A stretch of DNA of 60,219 bases. It comes from Lachnospiraceae bacterium UBA7202 (lineage in GTDB: Bacteria; Bacillota; Clostridia; Lachnospirales; Lachnospiraceae). The translations under genes and the position numbers were made by a program. Under the pieces are notes generated by a model. The model did no database searches. It saw nothing but the letters and a program-made list of their open reading frames with translations, and had not been told where the DNA came from. Below are positions 7,933 through 15,105 of the stretch, in pieces. The stretch is from positions 1 through 60,219 of the forward strand of contig DKUO01000059.1 in NCBI GenBank assembly GCA_002490705.1, in the 5' to 3' direction. Positions within the stretch are counted from its first letter, which is position 1, and each line of letters starts with the position of its first letter.

Positions 7933-8411
7933 TGCAGCTAAATATATCTTTAGATAAGTCGGCCAGAAGACCTATCGCCAGATTGGAATGGTTTTCTGGC
8001 TGCCGTGCCTTAATTGACACGGGAGCATTGTTTCCAGTATGGACCAAAAGCGAATCCCTGCTTATAAAGTTAGGTGGAAAACTTGAGCGGAACAATATTT
8101 CTTTTAGCGGATTTGGTGGCAAAACCGACGGACAACTATACAGAGTCAACTTTAATCTGAATGGATTGCAATATATTGATATGCCCGTTGTCGTCAAACC
8201 AATGAATGATTTAAACTGCCATATCATACTATCCGCTACAATGTTTGAAAATATGATCTATACAATAGATACTATAAACAAATACATAAGTATAGATACA
8301 AAGGACAATCAGATTGTACGAATATTAAAAGTATCTGATGAATATGGCAAACTTTCCGTTTATCTGGCAGGAACATATGAAACAGAAATTGACTATCAGA
8401 AGTGCAAATAG
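7932..8411 (+). CDS. Retropepsin-like aspartic protease domain protein
   Basis: A 159-residue single-domain protein with the aspartic protease motif ALIDTGA (D29-T30-G31), a downstream glycine-rich FSGFGGKTDG stretch where a flap would lie, and the second conserved block IILSATMFENMIYTIDTINKYISI, equivalent to the IxGxxxL...D element of retropepsins. Enzymes of this fold work as homodimers with one DTG per subunit, and the length fits that. No signal peptide or membrane segment is present, so it is predicted cytoplasmic. It is coupled to the 76-residue gene upstream and has no obvious mobile-element or viral polyprotein partner. The substrate is unknown. Confidence 0.7.
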   Translation: MQLNISLDKSARRPIARLEWFSGCRALIDTGALFPVWTKSESLLIKLGGKLERNNISFSGFGGKTDGQLYRVNFNLNGLQYIDMPVVVKPMNDLNCHIILSATMFENMIYTIDTINKYISIDTKDNQIVRILKVSDEYGKLSVYLAGTYETEIDYQKCK

Positions 8412-8498
8412 TTTGTGATATTGCTATCTTCTTCATCTTTGGAAGCCACAAACCGTAAGATCGATTACAACGCATTATCCAAGAAGGGAGATGTTACC

Positions 8499-8675
8499 AT
8501 GTGTACTTTATTTGATGAAATTGAAAAAGAAGGAATGATTAAAGGTATTCAGGCATTGATTGAGAGTTTGCAAGAAATGGAAATTCCCTACACCAAAACT
8601 CAAAATCAGTTAATGGTGAAATTCTCTTTATCTGAAGATACTGCCCAAGAATACATGGATAAGTTCTGGAAATAA
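8499..8675 (+). CDS. Small protein, resembles a nuclease-transposase tail
   Basis: A 58-residue protein (MCTLFDEIEKEGMIKGIQ...) preceded by AAGAAGGGAG; the start at 8499 is chosen over the longer frame at 8415 because of that site. The sequence EKEGMIKGIQALIESLQEM...FSLSEDTAQEYMDKFW resembles the C-terminal tail of Rpn/PD-(D/E)XK-transposase family proteins, without the nuclease part. It could be an independent small protein or a leftover. A clean terminator follows. Confidence 0.5.
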   Translation: MCTLFDEIEKEGMIKGIQALIESLQEMEIPYTKTQNQLMVKFSLSEDTAQEYMDKFWK

Positions 8676-8687
8676 GTACAATCTACC

Positions 8688-8709
8688 GCCCCTCATCCGA
8701 GGGGCTTTT
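8688..8709 (+). terminator. Intrinsic terminator after the small ORF
   Basis: GCCCCTC-ATCC-GAGGGGC followed by TTTT. It ends the plus-strand run of small genes. Confidence 0.8.
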
Positions 8710-8851
8710 ATTATATCCTTCTTTGAATATCGTATTTTATCCTGCAATCCTCTATCTGTCTGTCCCATTATCAATTCACCCTTTTTATCTATGATGTAAG
8801 GTAAGCCTTTTAAGGACTTACCAACAGATAAAAAGGAGTGTGAAATCACAT

Positions 8852-9976
8852 ATGTACAGGAACGAAAATATCTCTGCCAGAACCAAAAGCAGGCTGGCAA
8901 AGGAAGAATGTTTTAACAGGAATATTCCCATATTAAATATACTCTTCTACCTCGGAGGCGGGTTTATGCTGAGAAAGCAGGCCATTACGCTTGTAAAGAT
9001 TTTCTACCAGATAGGTGAGCACAAGGCAAATGATATGTTTGCCGACCTGCTCTCCAATGGTCTGTTGATCAAAAAACAGGCTACTGATACCAAGACCTGT
9101 CTTTATATTATGACAAAGTTTCCCCTTGCCATGTACCACGAATGCAGCACAAGGGATTCCTGCTCTGTCAAACTGAATAACAGGAAAATCTGGCACAATA
9201 TTTACAGGACTGAATTCCTCATAAGGCAGGCTGTTCCGCTGATGGAGCAGCTTGGTATGGAACTGACCTTACAGGATCTGCTAAATTTCTTAACAGACTA
9301 CTGTATCTCTATTTTTACAACAGAGAACCAGATGTCAGTCTATCAGCTATACAGAAACCTGTACGAAAAGTTCCCTATCAAAGACAAAGAGCTTATCGCC
9401 TCTGGTTTTCCCCGTGTATCTGATTTTATGAATGATTACTATAAGATCACGGCAGACCTGTACCACCACCAGCGAAATTTTCTTGGATATCAGATTGACG
9501 ATGATTATTCTGATTATTTGGATATAAAAGAGCGATTGGAAAGAGAAAGGGATCTGATCTCCTCCCCCAAAGAATACAAAAGGAACTACTATTCTCTTTT
9601 CAATATGACGGCCGCAGGATTCTTCTTCATCGGGAAACCAACAGGAAAAAATATCACCATCGGTACATTCGATAAATGCAACAATATGTATCTCAAGAAG
9701 ATCTATGAGAACATCATCTGCATCTATCTCATGTTGGAAAGATATCTTGGATTTTTCCCACAGATAACCCTGCAGGTATATATGTCGGATACTGACAGGA
9801 TTCTTTCTTTACGGGATAAAGAAAATGAGCAGGGTTACGATTATTCCCGACAGGAAAAATCAGGTCTCACCAAACGGGACAGCTTTTTCCAGAATATGAG
9901 GATTCCAAGACAAAATTGGAATGATATCCATGTAGATTACATCTACTACCCATTGAAAGAAAAGTATCATCTATAA
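8852..9976 (+). CDS. Hypothetical protein with N-terminal winged-helix-like region
   Basis: A 374-residue protein. Residues 25-90 or so (FYLGGGFMLRKQAITLVKIFYQIGEHKANDMFADLLSNGLLIKKQ) have the spacing of a winged helix-turn-helix. The remainder is helical and Tyr/Lys-rich, with no motif I recognise. The ribosome site AAGGAG abuts a GTG at 8840 but is 13 bases from the ATG at 8852; the ATG is preferred though the spacing is long. It may be a replication or regulation protein of the element, by analogy with the winged-helix protein at 1569-2174, but no similarity is demonstrated. Confidence 0.5.
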   Translation: MYRNENISARTKSRLAKEECFNRNIPILNILFYLGGGFMLRKQAITLVKIFYQIGEHKANDMFADLLSNGLLIKKQATDTKTCLYIMTKFPLAMYHECSTRDSCSVKLNNRKIWHNIYRTEFLIRQAVPLMEQLGMELTLQDLLNFLTDYCISIFTTENQMSVYQLYRNLYEKFPIKDKELIASGFPRVSDFMNDYYKITADLYHHQRNFLGYQIDDDYSDYLDIKERLERERDLISSPKEYKRNYYSLFNMTAAGFFFIGKPTGKNITIGTFDKCNNMYLKKIYENIICIYLMLERYLGFFPQITLQVYMSDTDRILSLRDKENEQGYDYSRQEKSGLTKRDSFFQNMRIPRQNWNDIHVDYIYYPLKEKYHL

Positions 9977-10019
9977 GTGTGTGTTACCAATCTATGACCT
10001 CAGAAATTTGCATTTCATC

Positions 10020-10048
10020 AAACTGTCTGCACTCCGCAGGCAGTTTTT
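10020..10048 (+). terminator. Intrinsic terminator after the 374-residue gene
   Basis: AAACTGTCTGC-ACTCC-GCAGGCAGTTT with a run of five T overlapping the stem end. Confidence 0.75.
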
Positions 10049-10073
10049 CTGTTTATCCTGAAAGTATGCAAAC

Positions 10074-10103
10074 GAAAAAAAGGAACTAGATTTCTCTAGT
10101 CCC
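10074..10103 (-). terminator. Intrinsic terminator of the ankyrin gene
   Basis: Read on the minus strand, GGGACTAGA-GAAA-TCTAGTTCC is followed by seven T. A decayed copy of the same stem appears at about 11030-11055. Confidence 0.75.
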
Positions 10104-10112
10104 TGTCGTTTA

Positions 10113-10925
10113 TTACATATTTGCCTGTAGGTATTTCACTATCTCCAAATGTCCATTTTTTGCTGCCCATCTAACTGCATAGTTATTATCGGCTGTAATA
10201 TCCGCTCCATTTTGATACAGGTATTTTACTACTTCCAAATACCCATTTCTTGCTGCCCATCTAACTGCATAGTTATTACCTGCTGTGACATCTGCTCCAT
10301 TTTCATGCAAATATTTTACTATATCAAGATATCCATTCTCGGCTGCACATATGACAACATAATTGTCATTTGCAGTAATATCCGCTCCATTTTCATGCAG
10401 ATATTTTACTACCTCCAAATGTCCATTTTCGGCCGCATATCTAACTGCATAGTTATCTTCTGCTGTGACATCTGCTCCATTTTCGTGCAGATATTTTACC
10501 ACCTCCAAATATCCATTTTCGCTTGCCCATCCAATTGCGTTGTTATCTCTTGCGGTGACATCTGCTCCATTTTTACATAAGTACATCCAAGTTTCAACTT
10601 CACCAAACAGCATTATTCTTTTAATATCCAACTTGTGTGTACGAAATTTGTTATTGTCTACATAAACATCCTCGTCATCAGGGATACTGATCAGTGCCAG
10701 TTTGCTTCCATAAGGAAGATATTCACAAACATTCTGTATAAAGCAGAAATGCAGTCCTGCCGCACAACTTCCTTTCGTAGCCATAGGTTGCACATCTTCA
10801 TTCATACCCATCTTATATTGGAATCCCCGCATTACCATATCTTCCGAAATTACTTTACAGAGTATTTCTCCCTTTAAGCCTTTTCCTTTAATAATTGTCC
10901 CTACATCAAATTTTCCATTTTTCAT
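10113..10925 (-). CDS. Ankyrin-repeat protein with giant-virus-like N-terminal domain
   Basis: A 270-residue protein. Residues 30-105 or so form a domain (GFQYKMGMNEDVQPMATKGSCAAGLHFCFIQNVCEYLPYGSKLALISIPDDEDVYVD in outline) followed by about five ankyrin repeats of about 30 residues (unit NGADVTADNNYAVRWAAENGHLEVVKYLHE). The order of the first domain, the link NKFRTHKLDI, and the repeat consensus closely resemble the ankyrin proteins abundant in Mimivirus relatives. Ankyrin repeats mediate protein binding. It is a lone minus-strand gene with its own terminator, AT-rich, and appears horizontally acquired. A remnant of a second copy lies just upstream. The function is unknown. Confidence 0.85.
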   Translation of the reverse strand: MKNGKFDVGTIIKGKGLKGEILCKVISEDMVMRGFQYKMGMNEDVQPMATKGSCAAGLHFCFIQNVCEYLPYGSKLALISIPDDEDVYVDNNKFRTHKLDIKRIMLFGEVETWMYLCKNGADVTARDNNAIGWASENGYLEVVKYLHENGADVTAEDNYAVRYAAENGHLEVVKYLHENGADITANDNYVVICAAENGYLDIVKYLHENGADVTAGNNYAVRWAARNGYLEVVKYLYQNGADITADNNYAVRWAAKNGHLEIVKYLQANM

Positions 10926-11025
10926 TACTTATCTCTCCTTCCATTACCTACTATCAACTTAGTTGCATATATTTTTTCTCTATATTTTAGATTCCGCAGA
11001 TAAAAATATAATTTTCGTATTTTCC

Positions 11026-11100
11026 AAAAGAAAATAGGAATCAGATTCCTCTAGTTCCTATCATTTATTACATATTTCCTTACAGGTATTCTACAACATC
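11026..11100 (-). pseudogene. Remnant of the 3' end of a second ankyrin gene copy
   Basis: This stretch repeats the terminator and last codons of the ankyrin gene with changes. AAAATAGGAATCAGATTCCT followed by CTAGTTCCTATCATTTATT parallels AAAAAAAGGAACTAGATTTC followed by TCTAGTCCCTGTCGTTTATT. The match then continues through the TTACATATTTCC and TACAGGTATT segments. No open frame survives. It suggests a tandem array that lost one member. Confidence 0.55.
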
Positions 11101-11214
11101 TGTGCGGCAATTTTCTGCCACGTTGTTTTAGCTTTCTTTATGTTTCTATTATTGTTATAATCTTTACAGAATCATATATCAATCCATCCCCATTCCAGAA
11201 AGGAACCCTACATA

Positions 11215-12270
11215 ATGAAAGATAAGCTATCATACAAACAACTATATGACGAAATTGAAACACTGAATACTTCTGTCTTTGATTCCTTGATTAACGGAGA
11301 TTTTGAATCATTTCAGAACACAATAAATGAATTTACCAATTCAGGTATCATGGAGCAGGAAGAATTTGCCACGGCAAGAGAAGCCTACCGCTACTCTTCT
11401 ATGCCTTTTACCTTTGACGGCGTATGGATCAGCGTAGATTCCCGTAACCCACTTGACAGGGTTGTTATGGACGTCGCTGGTCCCTCTATACAGGAAATAC
11501 ACGAAAGGGATGTAATGCCTGTCTATGCCTATATGGTAAAACAGGCAGAACCGCAAGAAATCAACCATGAAGACAGTAAAATTGCTGGTAAAAGGTGTGC
11601 TGCCCTACAGCATTATAAAGAACTATACAAAGATTTATATAAAGACCCTTCTTCACAGGGAAGTCTATGGAATAACCCGCTTGTAGCTGATGCCGAAAAA
11701 CACCAAATGGTCTATATTAACAGGATCACTGAACTTGCTGCTGCCCGCAGTAAGTTCTATGCGACATATAATTTTACCTCCCTACCGTTAAACGGCATGA
11801 AGATCATTGATAATGAAAAATTGCAGAACTTAGATCCCGCCAAAAAAATCAAGTATCTGACAGGGACTCTTGATAATATTTATGGCAATACCAAAAACAA
11901 GATACACTGCGCTGACTACTTTTCCTTTGACGGTTATAAAAAAATCCTTGCAAGCAACTATCTACAGGGAAAAGGAATAGACAGGAAGAACTGGAAACGT
12001 TATACAAAAGGAACTCTGCCTGATAAATTTGATTTTTATCTTCAACTTGCATTTTACCTGACTATTCCATCATCCGATGAGATAGAGAAATTTATGAATC
12101 TGCATGGGTATTCCATCAAAGGCCCTATGTTACTCTTTTGTGATATTTTGGGCGGAAATCATATTTTATATAGAGATTTGTGTAGATGGATTGATGCTGG
12201 TATCGACTACAACCTGATCAACGAAATGTGTGGGCTAAAACTGGAACTTAAAGAAATCAGAAAAAAGTAA
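11215..12270 (+). CDS. Hypothetical protein with C-terminal HTH-like helical region
   Basis: A 351-residue protein starting MKDKLSYKQLYDEIETL after AAAGGA. The middle part has no motif I recognise. The last 90 residues or so (YTKGTLPDKFDFYLQLAFYLTIPSSDEIEKFMNLHGYSIKG...LYRDLCRWIDAGIDYNLINEM) follow the pattern of helix-turn-helix-type regions in Clostridia where LAF-x-L, ...EIEKFMxxxGY, ...RD and ...INEM recur, although a DNA-binding role is unproven. It is a single gene with its own terminator at the right end of the accessory region. Confidence 0.5.
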   Translation: MKDKLSYKQLYDEIETLNTSVFDSLINGDFESFQNTINEFTNSGIMEQEEFATAREAYRYSSMPFTFDGVWISVDSRNPLDRVVMDVAGPSIQEIHERDVMPVYAYMVKQAEPQEINHEDSKIAGKRCAALQHYKELYKDLYKDPSSQGSLWNNPLVADAEKHQMVYINRITELAAARSKFYATYNFTSLPLNGMKIIDNEKLQNLDPAKKIKYLTGTLDNIYGNTKNKIHCADYFSFDGYKKILASNYLQGKGIDRKNWKRYTKGTLPDKFDFYLQLAFYLTIPSSDEIEKFMNLHGYSIKGPMLLFCDILGGNHILYRDLCRWIDAGIDYNLINEMCGLKLELKEIRKK

Positions 12271-12296
12271 TGAAAGAATATCCCGTCAATAAGAAA

Positions 12297-12328
12297 AAGC
12301 AGTCCTAAGGCAAGGCTGCTTCTTCTTT
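12297..12328 (+). terminator. Intrinsic terminator of the 351-residue gene
   Basis: AAGCAG...CTGCTT with inner CCT/AGG pairs, followed by CTTCTTT. Confidence 0.6.
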
Positions 12329-12372
12329 AACAAACAAATTTTTCATTTTATAAAAGGAGAAAGGTGATTACT

Positions 12373-12417
12373 ATGATAAATTTAATGTGCAGAGCCAAAA
12401 TGTATGCTTTTGCTTAA
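12373..12417 (+). CDS. Possible 14-residue leader peptide
   Basis: MINLMCRAKMYAFA, preceded by AAAAGGAGAAAGG 9-15 bases upstream. It lies about 440 bases before the ABC-F gene, in a long structured 5' region that ends in a terminator. Antibiotic-induced attenuation through such leader peptides is known for ABC-F and erm genes. Whether this one is translated or is the stub of a lost gene is not known. Confidence 0.35.
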   Translation: MINLMCRAKMYAFA

Positions 12418-12611
12418 TATATCTAAAAACCGTCTTCGTTGCCATAGAGGAGTTCGCAAAAGCCATATGAGAATAGTTTCTGCTCTGCAAGCCAAGGTAT
12501 TTCACCTTCCTTACTATAATATAGATGACATCAAAAAAATATATCGCTTTTTTATGTATGATATAGTATGCTATTTTAATATCATATTGGGGCTTAATTT
12601 GAAAAGTTGTA

Positions 12612-12800
12612 AAAAAGTTGTAAAACTTTTTCTCTATTCTCAGAAATGCCCATAATCCAATAGTTTGAAGCCAAAAGTGGATTATGTTCTCTAACCTCTC
12701 TTTTTGTGTGCATAATTTTGCCGGTGATACCTGTGGCATCACTCCCATATGAGGTTAGAGTATGTAATGGAACTGTTTGGCGGCGGACGGTTCTTTTTTT
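12612..12800 (+). promoter_or_regulatory. Structured leader and terminator ahead of the ABC-F gene
   Basis: The stretch contains, in order: AAAAAGTT-GTAA-AACTTTTT (12612-12631), the pair CATAATCCA/TGGATTATG (12651-12686), and the perfect 10-base pair CTCTAACCTC/GAGGTTAGAG (12689-12698 and 12751-12760) enclosing a GTGAT/ATCAC hairpin. It ends with GAACTGT/ACGGTTC followed by seven T (12770-12800), an intrinsic terminator 58 bases before the gene. This architecture fits transcription attenuation, as known for genes of this resistance class. Nothing else in 12271-12858 is recognised. Confidence 0.55.
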
Positions 12801-12858
12801 ATTTACGGGAATATCCTATTCTCCCTGCTTGTAAAAGAACCGCAGAAAGGAGGCATAT

Positions 12859-14385
12859 ATGTCACAAATCAGCGTAAATAACCTGACATTTTCCTACGAG
12901 GGCAGCTTTGACGCCGTCTTCGAGAATGCGTCTTTTTCCATTGATACCGACTGGAAGCTGGGATTCATCGGGCGAAACGGCAAAGGAAAAACCACTTTTT
13001 TGAATCTTCTTTTGGGCAAATATACCTACCAAGGCTCCATTGCCGCTTCCGCCGCATTCGACTACTTTCCCTATCCGGTCACAGAAGCGCAAAGGGAACT
13101 TCCCGCCTCTTCCTTTATCGGGGAGCTCAAGGGAAACTGCGAAGAATGGCGGGTGATCTGTGAGCTTTCCCAGTTAGGCGAAAGCGCGGAGCTGCTTTAC
13201 CGCCCCTACCGCACCTTAAGCTTCGGGGAGCAGACCAAGCTGCTGCTAGCCGTATTGTTTTCCGATGAAAATGATTTCCTGCTGATCGACGAGCCCACAA
13301 ACCATCTGGATTTTGAGGCAAGGGAAACGGTAAAGAATTATCTTTCCTCAAAAAAAGGCTTTATCCTGGTGTCTCACGACAGAGATCTGTTAGACGCCTG
13401 CGTCGACCATGTGTTGGTGTTAAACCGACAGACGATTGAAGTGCAAAGCGGCAATTTTACAAGCTGGTGGGAAAACAAACAGCGGAAAGACCAATTCGAT
13501 CTGGCAGAAAACGAAAAGCATCTGGCGGAAATACAAAAGTTAAAAAAGGCGGCAAAGCGTGCTTCCGACTGGGCCGATAAAAACGAGAGCACCAAGATCG
13601 GTTTCGATCCTGTAAAGGAGCACGACCGCGGCAAGGGCATGCGACCCTATATCGGCGCAAAGACAAAGAAAATGCAGAGCAGAGTCACACAGATGTCCAA
13701 AAGAATTGACCGGGAGATTGTGGAAAAGGAGGGGCTTTTGAAGGATCTGGAAAAGCCTGTGGACTTAAAACTCACGCCCCTCTCCCATCACAAGGACACA
13801 TTGGTAAACATACGTGACTACAGCGTGCAGTACGAAGACGCGGCGCATCCTGTATTTACCGGTTTGACCTGCGGCATTCATCAGGGAGACCGCATTGCCC
13901 TGCATGGGAAAAACGGATGCGGGAAATCCACACTGATCAAATTGATCCTCCGAAAAGCGGGAATGGAGGAAGCCACGCTTCCCGTTTCGGAAACCGGCGT
14001 CTGCGAGACAGCCTCCGGCCTGATCATCTCCTATATCAATCAGGATACCTCCCGGTTAAAGGGCTCCCTCTCCGATTTTTGTACAAAACGGCGTCTGGAT
14101 TACACGTTGTTTTGCTCCATTCTCAGACAGCTCGATTTTGAGCGGGTACAGTTTATGAAAAATATGGAGGACTATTCGGAGGGACAGAAGAAAAAGGTCC
14201 TGATTGCGGCGAGCTTACTTTCGCCCGCACACCTCTATATCTGGGATGAGCCGCTCAACTACATCGACGTGTTCTCCCGGATGCAGATTGAGAAACTGCT
14301 CTTGGAATACCGTCCGACACTTCTCTTCGTGGAGCATGACGTCCGGTTTCAGGAAAAGATCGCCACAAAGGTTGTGAGGCTGTAA
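12859..14385 (+). CDS. ABC-F ribosomal protection protein, Lsa-type
   Basis: A 508-residue soluble twin-ATPase without transmembrane segments. It opens MSQISVNNLTFSYEGSF. Walker A motifs are GRNGKGKTT and GKNGCGKST, Walker B/D-loop regions DEPTNHLDF and WDEPLNYIDV, and signatures SFGEQ and YSEGQKKK. A long charged linker lies between the two cassettes. Start, linker and C-terminus (LLFVEHD) align well with Lsa(A)-type proteins, which displace lincosamides, streptogramin A and pleuromutilins from the ribosome. A regulatory ABC-F role cannot be excluded. AAGGAGG lies 7 bases before the start, and a structured leader with terminator is upstream. GC is higher than in the preceding region. Confidence 0.85.
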   Translation: MSQISVNNLTFSYEGSFDAVFENASFSIDTDWKLGFIGRNGKGKTTFLNLLLGKYTYQGSIAASAAFDYFPYPVTEAQRELPASSFIGELKGNCEEWRVICELSQLGESAELLYRPYRTLSFGEQTKLLLAVLFSDENDFLLIDEPTNHLDFEARETVKNYLSSKKGFILVSHDRDLLDACVDHVLVLNRQTIEVQSGNFTSWWENKQRKDQFDLAENEKHLAEIQKLKKAAKRASDWADKNESTKIGFDPVKEHDRGKGMRPYIGAKTKKMQSRVTQMSKRIDREIVEKEGLLKDLEKPVDLKLTPLSHHKDTLVNIRDYSVQYEDAAHPVFTGLTCGIHQGDRIALHGKNGCGKSTLIKLILRKAGMEEATLPVSETGVCETASGLIISYINQDTSRLKGSLSDFCTKRRLDYTLFCSILRQLDFERVQFMKNMEDYSEGQKKKVLIAASLLSPAHLYIWDEPLNYIDVFSRMQIEKLLLEYRPTLLFVEHDVRFQEKIATKVVRL

Positions 14386-14401
14386 TACAAGGAAAAATAA
14401 A

Positions 14402-14449
14402 AGCCCTCCAAACTGCATCGTTTTTGAGAGCAGTCTGGAGGGTTGTTTT
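14402..14449. terminator. Bidirectional terminator between ABC-F and mazF genes
   Basis: CCCTCCAAACTGC (14404-14416) pairs with GCAGTCTGGAGGG (14430-14442). It is followed by TTGTTTT on the plus strand and by CTTTTATTTTT on the minus strand, serving the convergent genes. A related terminator lies upstream of the toxin-antitoxin pair at 15021-15065. Confidence 0.8.
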
Positions 14450-14785
14450 CTAACCATTTCGAACAATATCACACACTCTGCGAACACATTCCTCAATTTT
14501 TTCTTCGTTCAAATGTCCAATTTTATACAAAATAAGCTGTTTGTTCAAGGTAAAAATCTTATTCGGCCGTACATTGCTGTCTGTCTTAAGCGAACCGGAA
14601 GCAAAGTCTGTAGACAATAATGAAATCGCATAGCCGTCTCTGACATTTTTCGAGGTAATCTGTAACATAATGAAATCGTCGCCTCCAATGTCTGACAAAA
14701 CAACAGCCGGTCTTCTCTTTGCAGAACTTAAATCTGTAAAGGGAAACGGAAGGACAATGACATCACCTTTTATAAATCTTTCCAT
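14450..14785 (-). CDS. MazF/PemK family toxin
   Basis: A 111-residue type II toxin. Visible MazF/PemK features are the first strand KGDVIVLPFPFTDLSSAKRRPAVVLS, the ITSK segment and the C-terminal helix that closes the fold. Members are ribonucleases that cut mRNA or other RNA in single strands. The start overlaps the antitoxin 3' end by 16 bases, the usual arrangement for this kind of module. It appears intact, unlike three other toxin or toxin-like genes in the window. Confidence 0.88.
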   Translation of the reverse strand: MERFIKGDVIVLPFPFTDLSSAKRRPAVVLSDIGGDDFIMLQITSKNVRDGYAISLLSTDFASGSLKTDSNVRPNKIFTLNKQLILYKIGHLNEEKIEECVRRVCDIVRNG

Positions 14786-14958
14786 GCGTCATTTTCCTCC
14801 TCAAGCATCCAGTCCGCAGAAAGGCTCGGTTCACTTAAAAGCATATTATCCATATCCCTGTTTTCTCTCAATATAAATTCCACAAACGAAAGAATAATAT
14901 CTAGCTTATTTTCCGGTGCTGTTGAAATTAAATTTGCGATCCTCTGCTGTTTTGACAT
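14770..14958 (-). CDS. Antitoxin of the MazF-type pair
   Basis: A 62-residue acidic protein (MSKQQRIANLISTAPENKLDII...) whose C-terminus is Glu/Asp/Trp-rich (WMLEEENDAWKDL), as expected for the toxin-binding tail. The start at 14958 follows GGAGG by 7 bases; the longer frame to 15054 runs through the upstream terminator and is rejected. It is the first gene of the two-gene operon and probably represses it together with the toxin. Confidence 0.8.
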   Translation of the reverse strand: MSKQQRIANLISTAPENKLDIILSFVEFILRENRDMDNMLLSEPSLSADWMLEEENDAWKDL

Positions 14959-15020
14959 GACTAACCTCCAATCATTTTTTACATTATAACAGAATCCAAT
15001 CAATTTTACACGCTGAAAAA

Positions 15021-15065
15021 ATAAAAGCCCCCAAACCGTATTGTTTTCCTGCATCGGTTTGGAGG
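15021..15065 (-). terminator. Terminator of the Glu-rich protein gene, related to the one after mazF
   Basis: CCCCCAAACCG (15028-15038) pairs with CGGTTTGGAGG (15055-15065), with the minus-strand tail CTTTTATTTTTT. The stem edge and tail match the terminator at 14402-14449 closely, so the toxin-antitoxin pair sits between two similar terminators. Confidence 0.7.
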
Positions 15066-15105
15066 TTTACATAATTCTTTTTGCCGATTTACCGCCATTT
15101 CGCTG

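Noticed and set aside
10149..10580. 143-codon plus-strand Cys/Ile-rich repeated frame opposite the ankyrin gene
   Set aside because: The repeats are the reverse complement of the ankyrin repeats; no ribosome site.
10113..10925. CRISPR-like array suspected from regular repeats
   Set aside because: The about 99-base period is in frame and encodes ankyrin repeats; there are no unique spacers.
12371..12748. 125-codon minus-strand frame before the ABC-F gene
   Set aside because: It runs antisense through the structured leader, has no ribosome site, and its composition (many aromatic and Ile/Lys residues) reflects AT-rich non-coding DNA.
1..12850. Calling the whole left region a defined integrative conjugative element
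   Set aside because: Gene content is suggestive (ssb, RadC, J-domain) but no integrase, relaxase, coupling protein, type IV secretion gene or attachment repeats are visible here.
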